Shown here in pieces: positions 27,301-35,539 of a stretch of DNA of 64,000 nucleotides. Position 1 is the first letter of the stretch; the number at the start of each line of letters is the position of its first letter. The position numbers were made by a program, and so were the translations under genes. Under the pieces are notes generated by a model. The model searched no databases. It worked only from the letters and a program-made list of their open reading frames with translations, and was not told where the DNA came from. The stretch is from Methanobacterium paludis (lineage in GTDB: Archaea > Methanobacteriota > Methanobacteria > Methanobacteriales > Methanobacteriaceae). Where the stretch lies: the NCBI RefSeq assembly GCF_000214725.1, contig NC_015574.1, positions 1,128,001 through 1,192,000 on the forward strand, read 5' to 3'.

Positions 27301-27402
27301 TTAAGAGATATTTTAGAAGGGGTTTCACCTGCTTTAAGTGGAAATATCGAGAATATGGTTTCGAATCCTGAACTTGAGAAGTCCACTTCAAAAAATAAGT
27401 AA
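24379..27402 (+). CDS. uvrA: Excinuclease ABC subunit A
   Basis: Damage-recognition ATPase of UvrABC, 1007 aa. It has two ABC modules: Walker A GISGSGKSS and GVSGSGKST, and signatures LSGGEAQRIRLA and LSGGEAQRVKLA. Zinc-binding CxxC pairs are visible: CYRCGKK, CTEC with CPEC, CPVCGG, and CEACSGDG with CEVCQGKRY. It is some 50 residues longer than usual, from an N-terminal extension before IIIKGAREHNLKNID, a Lys/Gly-rich insert near residue 255 (GKGSKNQGKTKVKGKSKG) and a Ser/Glu-rich tail. All catalytic motifs look intact. Operon partner of uvrB. Confidence 0.98.
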   Translation: MITNRLVDGSKVLDTDNLQDTKKGNIIIKGAREHNLKNIDIVIPRDKFVVISGISGSGKSSLAFDTIYAEGQRRYVESLSAYARQFLGQMKKPEVDYIEGLSPAISIDQKTTRMNPRSTVGTVTEIYDYLRLLFARVGTPHCYRCGKKISHQTAGQIVDNILQEKEDTKIQVLAPVVKDRKGEHQKIFEDLRKKGFVRVRVDGEVSSLDNDFELDKNRKHTVEVVVDRLVIRSDVDFKRRLADSVETALELGEGLMVVVYGDGKGSKNQGKTKVKGKSKGNGIYEKVFSEQFACTECGINFEEISPRMFSFNSPHGACPECNGLGSKLEIDTDLVVPDRELSLNDGAILPWSKSKHRDNYYYQMLRAVADHYCFSMDTPFNKLPEEYQNIVLYGSKDRVEFVFQRKGRLHKVKRKFEGVVRRMERLFLETKSNYMRSYVGKFMSDRKCPVCGGTRLRPESRSVTLGGKTISQVVEMPIKDSKRFFEGLELSQRELYIAKEVLKEIKERLKFLVDVGLGYITLERSSGSLSGGEAQRIRLATQIGSGLVGVLYILDEPSIGLHQRDNARLIETLKRLRDIGNTLIVVEHDEETILSADHVVDIGPGAGEHGGKVIAEGTPQEIMENPDSITGSYLSRKESIEIPQERVKPNGNYITVKGAKQNNLQNIDVKFPLGVFTCITGVSGSGKSTLINDVLYKGLYEKLNHAHVNPGKHDGITGIENIDKAIIIDQSPIGRTPRSNPATYTGVFTYIRELLSETPESKKRGYKPGRFSFNVKGGRCEACSGDGIIKIEMHFLADVYVPCEVCQGKRYNRETLDVRYKGKNIADILEMTVEEALDFFKNIPKIHKKLKTLDDVGLGYIKLGQPATTLSGGEAQRVKLAKELSRQSTGKTMYILDEPTTGLHFVDIKKLLNVLGRLRDSGNTVIVIEHNLDVIKTADYIIDLGPEGGDEGGLVVAEGTPEEIAMSKSFTGDYLRDILEGVSPALSGNIENMVSNPELEKSTSKNK

Positions 27403-27627
27403 AGAATGGAACCTTTATCTTTTATTTTTTATTTAAGCTTCACTAAGTTCTTAAAGCCCTATTTAACCACCATATTTAAATTATTGTTTGAACATTAATT
27501 TCACTTTGGAATTATTTAAATATACATTAACTGGCTTTCGAAGCATTTACATTTCCTTTTACAATATAAATTGTTATAGCTTTAGGATTTCAAATTGCTT
27601 AATCTTAATTAATTAAAGTAATTCCCA

Positions 27628-28140
27628 TTATATTCCTTGCAATTTTTTTAATGAAGCTTTGTTGAATGCTGGAATGTCTTTAGGACTTCTAGATGATATT
27701 AAATTACCATCCTCAACCACTTCCTGGTCAATGAATTCAGCACCTGCATTTTTTATGTCTTGTACAATTGACTTCCATCCAGTTACCCTTCGACCTTCCA
27801 AGACTTGGGCCGTAATTAAAAGCTGAGGGGCATGACAAATTGCAAATATAGGTTTATTTGTTTGGAAGTAATCTTTAATGAAGTTTACAGCGTTTTGTTC
27901 TCCACGAAGATGGTCCGGTGAATAACCACCTGGAATAAAAATTGCATCTAAACTATTGACTTTAACATCTGAAATTGCTTTATCTATCTTTACTTCTGTT
28001 CCTTTTTTTCCCCTAACAATCTTACCTTCTCTGAGACCAATATGAATTAGAGAATGTCCTGCTTCTTTAAATGCTTTTGCAGGTTCTGTGTACTCAACAT
28101 CTTCAAACATTTCATCTATAACAACGCCTATTAAAGCCAT
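27628..28140 (-). CDS. DJ-1/PfpI family protein
   Basis: Class I glutamine-amidotransferase-like protein of the DJ-1/PfpI family, about 170 aa. The nucleophilic elbow is FAICHAPQLL with its Cys-His pair, and the family Glu lies early (about residue 12-15, DEMFEDVEY). SLDAIFIPGGYSPDHLR is the usual glycine-rich strand. Members act as intracellular proteases, deglycases or chaperones; which applies here cannot be told. I start at the ATG at 28140, with GGAG nine bases upstream; a TTG at 28149 is the alternative. Single gene. Confidence 0.88.
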   Translation of the reverse strand: MALIGVVIDEMFEDVEYTEPAKAFKEAGHSLIHIGLREGKIVRGKKGTEVKIDKAISDVKVNSLDAIFIPGGYSPDHLRGEQNAVNFIKDYFQTNKPIFAICHAPQLLITAQVLEGRRVTGWKSIVQDIKNAGAEFIDQEVVEDGNLISSRSPKDIPAFNKASLKKLQGI

Positions 28141-28968
28141 ACTTTCCAACTCCTTAAAATCTTTTAACTAATTATTTCTTCATTTTATTGGCTTAATTTA
28201 AGGATTTTATAGTATATTGGTTGTTATTTCATTTCCTCACATCTATTGAACTTGTGTAGTTCTGTTAATTTATTTGAATTATTTTTAATAACATTAGTTA
28301 CTTATTTATTCATTACAAATTAAATGTAATTACTGGTTTTTTTCTTTAATATAATGATAATTTACTTATTTTTTTTACAATGTAATTTTGTTTATTTGTG
28401 AATTTAAAGCTTTATTTATCCTTATATTTTTCCAGATTTCAATTATTAAACAGCTTCGAGTTTAAATAAATAATTTTTTTTATTTGGACATCTAAAATAT
28501 AAAATCAAAATTAAAGTAATGGGAGTATCTCAAAAAAATTAAATATCTCAAAAAAGAAATGTTTTAAGTAAAAAACCAGAATCCTCACAAATAGGAACTT
28601 CTTTTTTTATCAGTTATACATATAAAAGAATCACTATCCCTGAAAGTGTCAATGATATGAAATCTGCCGAAAAGATGGTCTTGAGATAATCTTATATTAT
28701 AAAGTGGACAAATATGTAATATTATGCACACTAATTTTAATGTGAAAGGGGTATGTGTAACTTTTCGTTCATTATTTTCAGATTTAACTGTATCTTCCTT
28801 CAATTACTGCAATTTACTATTCAGCAGAAATCACATGTTTTTATTTTCTCCAACATTTTCAAGATTTATACGTGATTAATTTCTTTAATAAAAGGCGTCC
28901 GTTATTTAATCATTATTCAAACCATTAATCTAGTCATTATTATACATTAACTGATAAGGGGGATTTTA
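28141..28968. other. Long AT-rich intergenic region
   Basis: About 830 bp with no convincing gene on either strand. A 72-codon minus-strand frame at 28585-28803 has no ribosome binding site and an unlikely composition. The last 60 bases hold the leader of the DUF362 gene (AAGGGGG shortly before the ATG). No RNA gene recognised. Confidence 0.4.
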
Positions 28969-29889
28969 ATGGTAAAAGATAATGCTGGAGAAGTTTTTCT
29001 GGTTAAAACAACAGATAGACAAGAGGGTATAGAGAAACTCTTTGAAAATCTTGCTATGGATGGTTTTAAAGATAAAACTGTGGCTTTAAAGGCCAATTTC
29101 AACAGCGCAGATCCATTTCCTGCTTCAACCCACATTCAGACCCTACAAACTATTTTAGATGAGCTTAAAACAGCAGAATCCGGTAAAATAATCCTTGCTG
29201 AGCGAAGTGGGATGGGGAATACCACTAAAGTCCTTGAAAAAATGGGAGTTTATGATCTGGCCCAGGAATACAACTTTGAAGTTGTTGTATTGGATGATGA
29301 AGGTGCAGAAGGATGGGTTAAAATTGAGAGGGATGGAACACACTGGTTGAATGGATTTTACATCTCAAAAATATTTCTTGATGCTGAAAAAGTTGTTCAG
29401 ACTTGCTGCCTTAAAACCCACAGATTTGGCGGTCACTTCACCCTTTCGCTTAAAAATTCTGTGGGGCTTGTTGCCAAAAAGGTGCCCGGAGGTATTTACA
29501 ACTACATGGGGGAACTTCATCTGTCACCGTTTCAAAGGCTCATGATAGCAGAAATAAACAGTTACTACAATGTTGATGTTATTTTAATGGATGCAATGAA
29601 AGTATTTTTGAACAAAGGGCCTGAAACTGGGGTTGTTGTTGAGCCAAGTCTTCTCCTGGCAGGTACAGATAGAGTGGCAATTGATGCTGTGGGGGTTGCT
29701 ATTTTAAGGTACTATGGCACCACAAGGGAAGTTTCAAACGGCAGGATATTTGAACTTGACCAGATACGAAGGGCAGCAGAATTGGGTGTTGGAATTGAAT
29801 CAGCGGATGAAATAAGCTTAATACCTGTTGATGAGGATAGTAAGATAATCTCAGAGGATATAGAAAATATACTTGAGAAACAAGGTTGA
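28969..29889 (+). CDS. DUF362 domain protein
   Basis: 306 aa, one DUF362 domain. Typical segments are KTVALKANFNSADPFPAST early, LKTHRFGGHFTLSLKNSVGL in the middle, and ILMDAMKVFLNKGPETG with DRVAIDAVGVAILRYYG later. DUF362 proteins are widespread in anaerobes, sometimes fused to ferredoxin domains; this one has none, and the Cys residues present (QTCCLKTH) do not form a clear cluster motif. Biochemical role unknown. Single gene with a strong ribosome binding site. Confidence 0.88.
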   Translation: MVKDNAGEVFLVKTTDRQEGIEKLFENLAMDGFKDKTVALKANFNSADPFPASTHIQTLQTILDELKTAESGKIILAERSGMGNTTKVLEKMGVYDLAQEYNFEVVVLDDEGAEGWVKIERDGTHWLNGFYISKIFLDAEKVVQTCCLKTHRFGGHFTLSLKNSVGLVAKKVPGGIYNYMGELHLSPFQRLMIAEINSYYNVDVILMDAMKVFLNKGPETGVVVEPSLLLAGTDRVAIDAVGVAILRYYGTTREVSNGRIFELDQIRRAAELGVGIESADEISLIPVDEDSKIISEDIENILEKQG

Positions 29890-30198
29890 AAACAAGGTTT
29901 AATTTTAAATAGAATAGGTTAATAGGTTTTAGATTTAAGATCTAATAAGTTTTAGATTAATAAACTCTTTTTGTATCAACTTTTATTTACTTATCCTACT
30001 TTGTTCTGTATTATACTTCAATTATCTTACTTCATCCTATTTCTACTTCAATAATTTTTCTTAATTTCATTTTTTTCCTGTTTTATAGTAGTAAATTATC
30101 TATTGTTAATATTTTAAATCCATTATTTTTAGATAAACGCAAATTATATAAAAGTCACAATTAAACATCCCTTTAAGAAGATAAGCACTGGTGTTCAA
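29890..30198. other. Intergenic region
   Basis: 309 bp, T-rich, with no gene. Repetitive GGTTTTAGATTTAAGATCT-type sequence near 29925-29965 is low-complexity. TATA-like AATTATATAAAAG near 30140-30152 lies about 50 bp before the DUF2121 gene and is a fair promoter candidate. Confidence 0.4.
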
Positions 30199-31128
30199 AT
30201 GAGTCTCATAATAACCTATATCGGAAGCAAAGGATGCGTAATGATAGCTGATAAACGAAGAATCGGCTTTTTTGGAGAAGAAAAAACTAGAGAAAAGCTG
30301 GAGGAAGAACTCTACTCTGGAGCAATTAAAACAGATGAAGAACTGTTAAAAAAGGCTTCATCCCTTGGAATAACTCTTAAAATAACAGATGATGCAGAAA
30401 AGATCAGGGAGATAGGAGATATAGTTGTTGGAGAAGTGAGATTTAAAACACCCTTTGAAACCAAAAGAAAAAGAATTTACGGGACAACAGGGGCTTACAA
30501 TGTGGTAGAACTTCTTGGTTCTGAAATAAAACGGATTAAAACTGGAGAAAGTTCTATAGTGGTTTTTGGAAACAAAGTAACCAAAGAAATTGCAAATAAA
30601 TACATACAGAATCACTGGAAAAAGAAAACAAACCTCAAAGATATCGGAGAAATATTTAAAGCAGCTATGGAAGAAGTGGCTGCAAAAACACCGTCTGTGA
30701 GCCAAAAATATGATCTATTCATAAAACATGCAGACATAGATAAAAAAGAGGCTAAAGAGCTTTTAAGAACCACCATAATCACTGATGTTAAGGACCTTAA
30801 AAAATGGCGTGAAGATTTAACAGATGAAATGGTAAAGACTGCCCAGACAATTAACGTTGTATCAAAGATAATTGACCACGGTGAAGTTGGGAAGGTCACA
30901 GATGTTCAAGGAAATGAAGTTGAAGTAACCCTGAAAAAGGGTGTTGAAGCCCTTGATTTGAACTTTAACTTGCTTGCAAAATCTGGTGACACTATTAAAA
31001 TGGAAATTAAAGATAGTTCTAAGGTTAAAATTGGTGATAAAGCTGTTGTAATGGATGAAAACCTTTGTATCAAAAGAACAAAGGCTGGTTTGAATTGTAC
31101 TGTTATGCTGTGTAAATCTGATAAATAA
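30199..31128 (+). CDS. DUF2121 family protein
   Basis: 309 aa. The start MSLIITYIGSKGCVMIADKR resembles the processed end of Ntn-hydrolase (proteasome-like) proteins and matches the methanogen family DUF2121 (COG4079) as I remember it. RIGFFGEEKTREKLEEELYS and GAIKTDEELLKKASSLGI are family segments, and a C-terminal part (about 225-309) looks beta-rich. No membrane helices. Function is unknown; a proteasome-fold role is a family-based guess. Ribosome binding site GGTG near the ATG. The next gene follows 95 bp on. Confidence 0.75.
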   Translation: MSLIITYIGSKGCVMIADKRRIGFFGEEKTREKLEEELYSGAIKTDEELLKKASSLGITLKITDDAEKIREIGDIVVGEVRFKTPFETKRKRIYGTTGAYNVVELLGSEIKRIKTGESSIVVFGNKVTKEIANKYIQNHWKKKTNLKDIGEIFKAAMEEVAAKTPSVSQKYDLFIKHADIDKKEAKELLRTTIITDVKDLKKWREDLTDEMVKTAQTINVVSKIIDHGEVGKVTDVQGNEVEVTLKKGVEALDLNFNLLAKSGDTIKMEIKDSSKVKIGDKAVVMDENLCIKRTKAGLNCTVMLCKSDK

Positions 31129-31223
31129 GAACTCCATAAATAATAAGGTGCATGAAATAAAGTAAGTAAGTTGTAAATAAAGCTGTTGTAATGAAGTTTT
31201 TATTAATAAAAAAAGGTGACAAA

Positions 31224-32025
31224 ATGCAATTAACATTTTTAGGAAGTGGTGGCGGACGCTTTCGCGACCATAACCCAGAAGAGGATGACTGGTGGATTTA
31301 GAATAGATGGAATTGACGGTAAAAATATCCATTTGGATCCAGGTCCTGGAGCTTTAGTTAGAAGTTACCAGTTCGGTTTAAATCCCATGAATTTGGACTG
31401 TGTCATGGTTTCTCACTCACACACAGACCATTACTCCGATGCAGAGGTGCTTCTTGAAGCCATAACACGGGGAATGACCCGTAGAAAGGGCACAATTATC
31501 GGAAGTACGAGTGTGATCAAAGGATACAAAAAATGGGGCCCCTGTATATCCCAATACCACCTCAGCAAGCCTGAAGTAGTGGTAATGGAAGCAGGTGATG
31601 AAAAAAATCTGGGAAACATTGGTATAAAAGCAACCAAAACCATCCACGGAGACCCTAAATGTATTGGTTTCCAGTTCAAATACGAAAATTTCACCCTGTC
31701 CTACACATCAGACACAGAGTACTTTGAAGATCTTTACAAAGAACATAAAGGTGCAGATGTACTCATAGCAAGTGTTATAAGGGCTGATGGTGAAAGAATA
31801 AGGGGACACATGTGTGCTGATGATTTTGAGATGTTAGTAGATAATGTTTCACCCAAACTTGCCATAATGACCCACCTCGGTATGAAATTCATAACCGACA
31901 ATCCCGAAGGGGAGGCTCTAAGAATAACTGAAAATACTGGTATCAAAACTCTGGCAGCTCGAGACGGCATGGGCATTAACCTGGATGGTTTTATGGCAGA
32001 ACAGCAGACACTTGACGAGTTTTAA
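31224..32025 (+). CDS. MBL-fold metallo-hydrolase with an apparent +1 frameshift near the start
   Basis: Metallo-beta-lactamase-fold hydrolase with zinc motif HSHTDHYSD, then His in TKTIHGDP, YTSDTEYF and a final MTHLGMKF. The true start is almost surely ATG 31224, behind AGGTGA and giving the family N-terminus MQLTFLGSGGGRF. But that frame runs on to a TAG within 26 codons, while the rest of the protein (ATITQKRMTGGFRIDG onward) lies in the +1 frame. The shift falls at base 31263: codon TTT followed by C, so a ribosome could slip from UUU to UUC. Alternatively the gene is a mutant or the base is a sequence error. Starting at GTG 31246 would lose the first strand of the fold. Confidence 0.8.
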
Positions 32026-32147
32026 CCTGAAAACCATTATAATCAATAATTTGTCCATTTATGAAGTAATTAAATGACATTTGTAGAGGGAATAGCTACA
32101 GTTAACTTTAAATCTAATTAAACAAAAAAAGATTACTGATACTTTTT

Positions 32148-32224
<77 letters not shown>

Positions 32225-32430
32225 TTTAAACTTGATACATTTTAAAACTAAAAGTTTGATTTATTCTATGAGTACATTAATGTCTAATTTTTATCCATTC
32301 CTTTGATTAGATTTTACGATTTCAGCCTGTTCCATCAATTTTTTCAATTGGGAATAATCTGATCTGATTAAAAATAAAAATGATCGAAGAAACATAGTAT
32401 AATATAACTGTGTTAATATCAGCCATCTTA

Positions 32431-32512
32431 ATACCTAGGTATGTGTGAAAGATAGAAACTTTCGACTAACAAAGACTCCAGTGCCCAATGATCAGGCATC
32501 AATAACCACTGG
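32431..32512 (+). promoter_or_regulatory. Palindrome and hairpins in the afpA leader
   Basis: Upstream of the archaeoflavoprotein gene lie a perfect 12-bp palindrome ATACCTAGGTAT (32431-32442), a small hairpin GAAAG/CTTTC (32447-32463), and a nested pair CCAGTG/CACTGG (32478-32483 with 32507-32512) enclosing TGCC/GGCA. The palindrome is a candidate operator; the hairpins suggest a structured 5' leader. No known riboswitch class recognised. Confidence 0.45.
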
Positions 32513-32548
32513 TGAAATTTTCTTAAAAATAGTTAAGAGGAGTTTAAA

Positions 32549-33106
32549 ATGAAAAAAAGGAAGATTGCCTGGGGAATTACAGGCGCCGGTGATAAAGTAT
32601 TGGAAACAATAGAAGTGATGAAAAAAATAAAAAAAGAATATGAAGACCAGGTAGATATAGAAGTTTTTATTTCAAAATCTGGAGATCAGGTTGTGAAATA
32701 TTATGGAATAGCCAATGATATAGAAACAAATTTTGACAAAATTTGGGTTGAAATTAATGCCAATGCACCATTTTTAGCGGGCAATATCCAGTTAGGCAAA
32801 TATGAATTCATGTTAATAGCACCTGCTACATCCAACACCGTAGCCAAGATCGCCATGAGAATGGGAGACACCTTAATTTCTAATGCAGCCATCATGGGGC
32901 AGAAAGCAGACGTTCCCATATACATATTGCCTTCAGATTATGAGGAAGGCGTTACCATTACCAAACTCCCCGATGGGGATGATTTGAAAATCACCATAAG
33001 AAAAGAAGATGTGGAACACGTCAAAAAGCTGGTTAAAATGTACAAAACATTCGTATTGAAAGAGCCTGATGATATTGCCCAAGTATTTGCTGAATATTTT
33101 GTTTAA
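32549..33106 (+). CDS. afpA: Archaeoflavoprotein AfpA
   Basis: FMN-binding flavoprotein of 185 aa in the flavodoxin/Dfp-type flavoprotein fold. The opening KIAWGITGAGDKVLETIEVM, the central LIAPATSNTVAKIAMRMGD and SNAAIMGQKADVPIYILPSD match the archaeal AfpA family. The A. fulgidus member is a ferredoxin-dependent flavin electron carrier; a similar low-potential electron-transfer role is inferred here. No Cys cluster is present. Ribosome binding site AAGAGGAG. The leader carries a palindrome and hairpins. Single gene between tRNA-Thr and a small zinc-ribbon gene on the other strand. Confidence 0.85.
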   Translation: MKKRKIAWGITGAGDKVLETIEVMKKIKKEYEDQVDIEVFISKSGDQVVKYYGIANDIETNFDKIWVEINANAPFLAGNIQLGKYEFMLIAPATSNTVAKIAMRMGDTLISNAAIMGQKADVPIYILPSDYEEGVTITKLPDGDDLKITIRKEDVEHVKKLVKMYKTFVLKEPDDIAQVFAEYFV

Positions 33107-33184
33107 ATTTACTAAAAAAAAATGGTGAGTTTGGTATAATATTCATCCTTATCAAATTTTAATACATCCTCACCATAACTATCC

Positions 33185-33340
33185 TCAACCAACTTCCCTT
33201 ATCTCAGTTACAATAAATTTTCCACCGCACTTGCAAGTATCAACGAAATCTCCGATGGAATAAGGTGGTCTTTTTCCCTGCAGTTCATAGCTTCTCTCTT
33301 CAGCGCATTCATCACATTTTGCCACAACGATCCAATCCAT
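33185..33340 (-). CDS. Small zinc-ribbon protein (51 aa)
   Basis: Short gene between afpA and aroC. The start MDWIVVAKCDECAEERSYEL, then PPYSIGDFVDTCKCGGKFIV, shows a CxxC pair and a CxC pair that would hold one zinc ion. Ribosome binding site GGGTG lies five bases before the ATG. The segment SIGDFVDTCKCGGKF is typical of single zinc-ribbon domains. No function can be given. It is co-oriented with aroC, whose stop lies 140 bp away and upstream of nothing in this direction. Confidence 0.72.
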   Translation of the reverse strand: MDWIVVAKCDECAEERSYELQGKRPPYSIGDFVDTCKCGGKFIVTEIREVG

Positions 33341-33480
33341 TTTATCACCCTTACAAATTTTTCAAATTTCTAAAAATAAATTTATTCAATGCCTCTATAT
33401 TCATGAAATCTATCTGAATAATTTAATTTATCATGAGATTTAGTTAAGTGAATTTAATTTCTAATTTATAAATTTTTAAT

Positions 33481-34638
33481 TTACATGGATAACTTGCAGG
33501 GGTTAATAAAACCGCCCCTTATAAGATGGTCCGCAATTGTTATGGCCATAACAGCTTCGGCAACTGTTGTAACCCTTGGACAGATACATGGATCGTGCCG
33601 TCCCCTTATTTCGATTTCAGCATCCTCCATATTCTTCATATTAACTGTTTTTTGAAGTTTTGATATTGAAGGTGTTGGTTTCACAGCAATTCTGGCAACA
33701 ATTGGCATACCATTGGATATACCACCCAATATTCCTCCAGCTCGGTTCGTTTTTGTTTTAACATTGTTACCATTGATGTAAAACTCATCGTTCATCTGGG
33801 AACCTGAAAGTTCTGCAGATCTGAAACCTTCCCCTATCTCAACACCTTTAACTGAACCTATTCCCATCAAGACCTTGGCAATATCTGCATCAAGCTTATC
33901 AAATACTGGCTCACCAAGACCTGCAGGTGTGTTTAAGACAAGTGTTTCAACGATACCACCAACTGAATTTCCATTCTCTTTCATGCTGAGGATCAAATTT
34001 TCCATTTTTTCTGCAGCTTCAAGGTCGGCACATCGAACTGAATTTTTTTCTATGTTCCGTTTTATCTCATTAAATTCATTCATTTCATCAGAATTTTCAT
34101 TAAAATCAGTTATTTCAGAGTTTATCTTACTGAAATCAATTTTTTGAGCTTTTATATTCCCTACCTGAGTTACATGGGCCAGCACTTTTATATTCAATGT
34201 TCTAAGAAGTTTTTTTGCAACCGCACCTCCGATTACATGACCTATTGTAACACGACCGCTCCCCCTACCGCCTCCACGGTAGTCATAATGGCCGTAGCGG
34301 GCTTTCCAGGTGTAATCTCCATGCCCTGGTCTTGGTGTGTTTTTTAATGACTCATAAGCTGATGATTTCATGTCTCTGTTTTGAACCACAGCTGCTATGG
34401 GTGTTCCATCGGTTTTGCCCTGAAATATACCGGATAAAATCTTAACCTGGTCTTTTTCGCTTCGAGGTGTTGTTATCTTACTTGTGCCGGGTCTTCTTTT
34501 ATCCAGTTCTGCCTGAATACCATCTCTTGAAAGCTCGAGGCCTGCAGGGCAGCCGTCAACAATGGCCCCCAGAGCGGTGCCGTGACTTGAACCGAAGGTT
34601 GTGACGTTAAACATTTCACCAATTTTATTTCCTGACAT
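33481..34638 (-). CDS. aroC: Chorismate synthase
   Basis: Last enzyme of the shikimate pathway, converting EPSP to chorismate with reduced FMN, 385 aa. Family signatures are FGSSHGTALGAIVDGCPAG near the start, RPGHGDYTWKARYGHYDYRG, GRGSGRVTIGHVIGGAVAK, and near the end RHDPCICPRVTTVAEAVMA. A charged insert around 165-205 (NSEITDFNENSDEMNEFNEI) lengthens the protein slightly. Ribosome binding site GTGA before the ATG. Monocistronic. Confidence 0.97.
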   Translation of the reverse strand: MSGNKIGEMFNVTTFGSSHGTALGAIVDGCPAGLELSRDGIQAELDKRRPGTSKITTPRSEKDQVKILSGIFQGKTDGTPIAAVVQNRDMKSSAYESLKNTPRPGHGDYTWKARYGHYDYRGGGRGSGRVTIGHVIGGAVAKKLLRTLNIKVLAHVTQVGNIKAQKIDFSKINSEITDFNENSDEMNEFNEIKRNIEKNSVRCADLEAAEKMENLILSMKENGNSVGGIVETLVLNTPAGLGEPVFDKLDADIAKVLMGIGSVKGVEIGEGFRSAELSGSQMNDEFYINGNNVKTKTNRAGGILGGISNGMPIVARIAVKPTPSISKLQKTVNMKNMEDAEIEIRGRHDPCICPRVTTVAEAVMAITIADHLIRGGFINPCKLSM

Positions 34639-34771
34639 GGATTCACATCCTAATAAATGATTATGAAATTTTTAGCTTGAATTTGATTTAATATTTAAAT
34701 TTCTTAAATTTCCTGATTATAATATTTAATATCTAAATTTACCTTTATTAATTTAGTTAACAAACGTAAAC

Positions 34772-35218
34772 TCAGATCCTCACTATAAATGCAGTTTTTT
34801 CTCCCATATTAAATCCTGCTTTTTCATAGAATCTTAATGTGCTTTCATCTTTTTGGCTTGTCATCAGCATTACCTTGTAACAGTTATTTTTTTGAGCTAT
34901 CCCTACTGCTTTTTTTAAAACTGCAGTTCCATATCCTCTTTTTCTATAATCTGGGTGAGTAACAACATTTTCTATTAACCCATATGATCTGGCGGACCTT
35001 GTTAGATTCTTAATTATGGTTAGATTGCATGATGAAACAAGCATTTCATCTTCTTCAATTACTAGATAAAAGTGATTAGGATCAGATAGTATTTCATCCC
35101 AATGTCCTTTCAGGGCTTTATCTATCTTTAATTTAGGATCATCTGGAACTAGATACTCATAAAGCGATAGAAGTTTTTTTAATTCATCATACTTTATTAA
35201 ACGTACCTTCTCAATCAT
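34772..35218 (-). CDS. GNAT family N-acetyltransferase
   Basis: 148 aa, one GNAT domain. Acetyl-CoA-binding motif A is clear in ENVVTHPDYRKRGYGTAVLK (R-K-R-G-Y-G), and the end FYEKAGFNMGEKTAFI is the usual motif B region. The N-terminal half (DELKKLLSLYEYLVPDDPKL) is the substrate-binding side. The substrate cannot be deduced; small-molecule or protein acetylation are both possible. Single gene upstream of aroC on the same strand. Confidence 0.88.
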   Translation of the reverse strand: MIEKVRLIKYDELKKLLSLYEYLVPDDPKLKIDKALKGHWDEILSDPNHFYLVIEEDEMLVSSCNLTIIKNLTRSARSYGLIENVVTHPDYRKRGYGTAVLKKAVGIAQKNNCYKVMLMTSQKDESTLRFYEKAGFNMGEKTAFIVRI

Positions 35219-35539
35219 ATAATCTCTCTATTACTGATTTTTTCATGATTCTAGTGTATAACGCTGGATTATAAATAAATTTCATTATAACTTTTCCAGA
35301 TTTTATAACATTTCTTGTTAATGACTTCACAACAAATCATTTTTTCAAGAGTTACTCCTTTAGTAAGACAATAGGGCTAATATGGGGGGATACAGAAAGT
35401 TTATAAAGTTTAAATGAAGTTAAATTATGTTCTGTTAGCTGTTATTCAAATTCGTAAAGATTCAATTCATAAACTTATCTTTTTTAAAATAATTTCCTTA
35501 TTTTAAATAAATATATAACATTTCTTCCTATTTATTATT
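35219..35539. other. Intergenic region between divergent genes
   Basis: 321 bp between the GNAT gene and the glycosylase gene, AT-rich, with no gene seen. TATA-like AAATAAATATATAAC at about 35506-35520 lies about 25 bp before the glycosylase ATG and suggests a leaderless or near-leaderless transcript. Confidence 0.4.

Noticed and set aside
24379..27402. Intein or insertion in uvrA because of its 1007-aa length
   Set aside because: The extra length is spread over an N-terminal extension, a short Lys/Gly-rich insert and a tail; no intein motifs are present and all ATPase and zinc motifs are intact.
28585..28803. 72-codon minus-strand open frame
   Set aside because: No ribosome binding site, unlikely composition and no recognisable motif in a low-complexity AT-rich spacer.
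31038..31195. 17-base repeat ATAAAGCTGTTGTAATG at the 3' end of the DUF2121 gene and again just after it
   Set aside because: Length is within reach of chance in AT-rich DNA of this size and nothing around it is similar.
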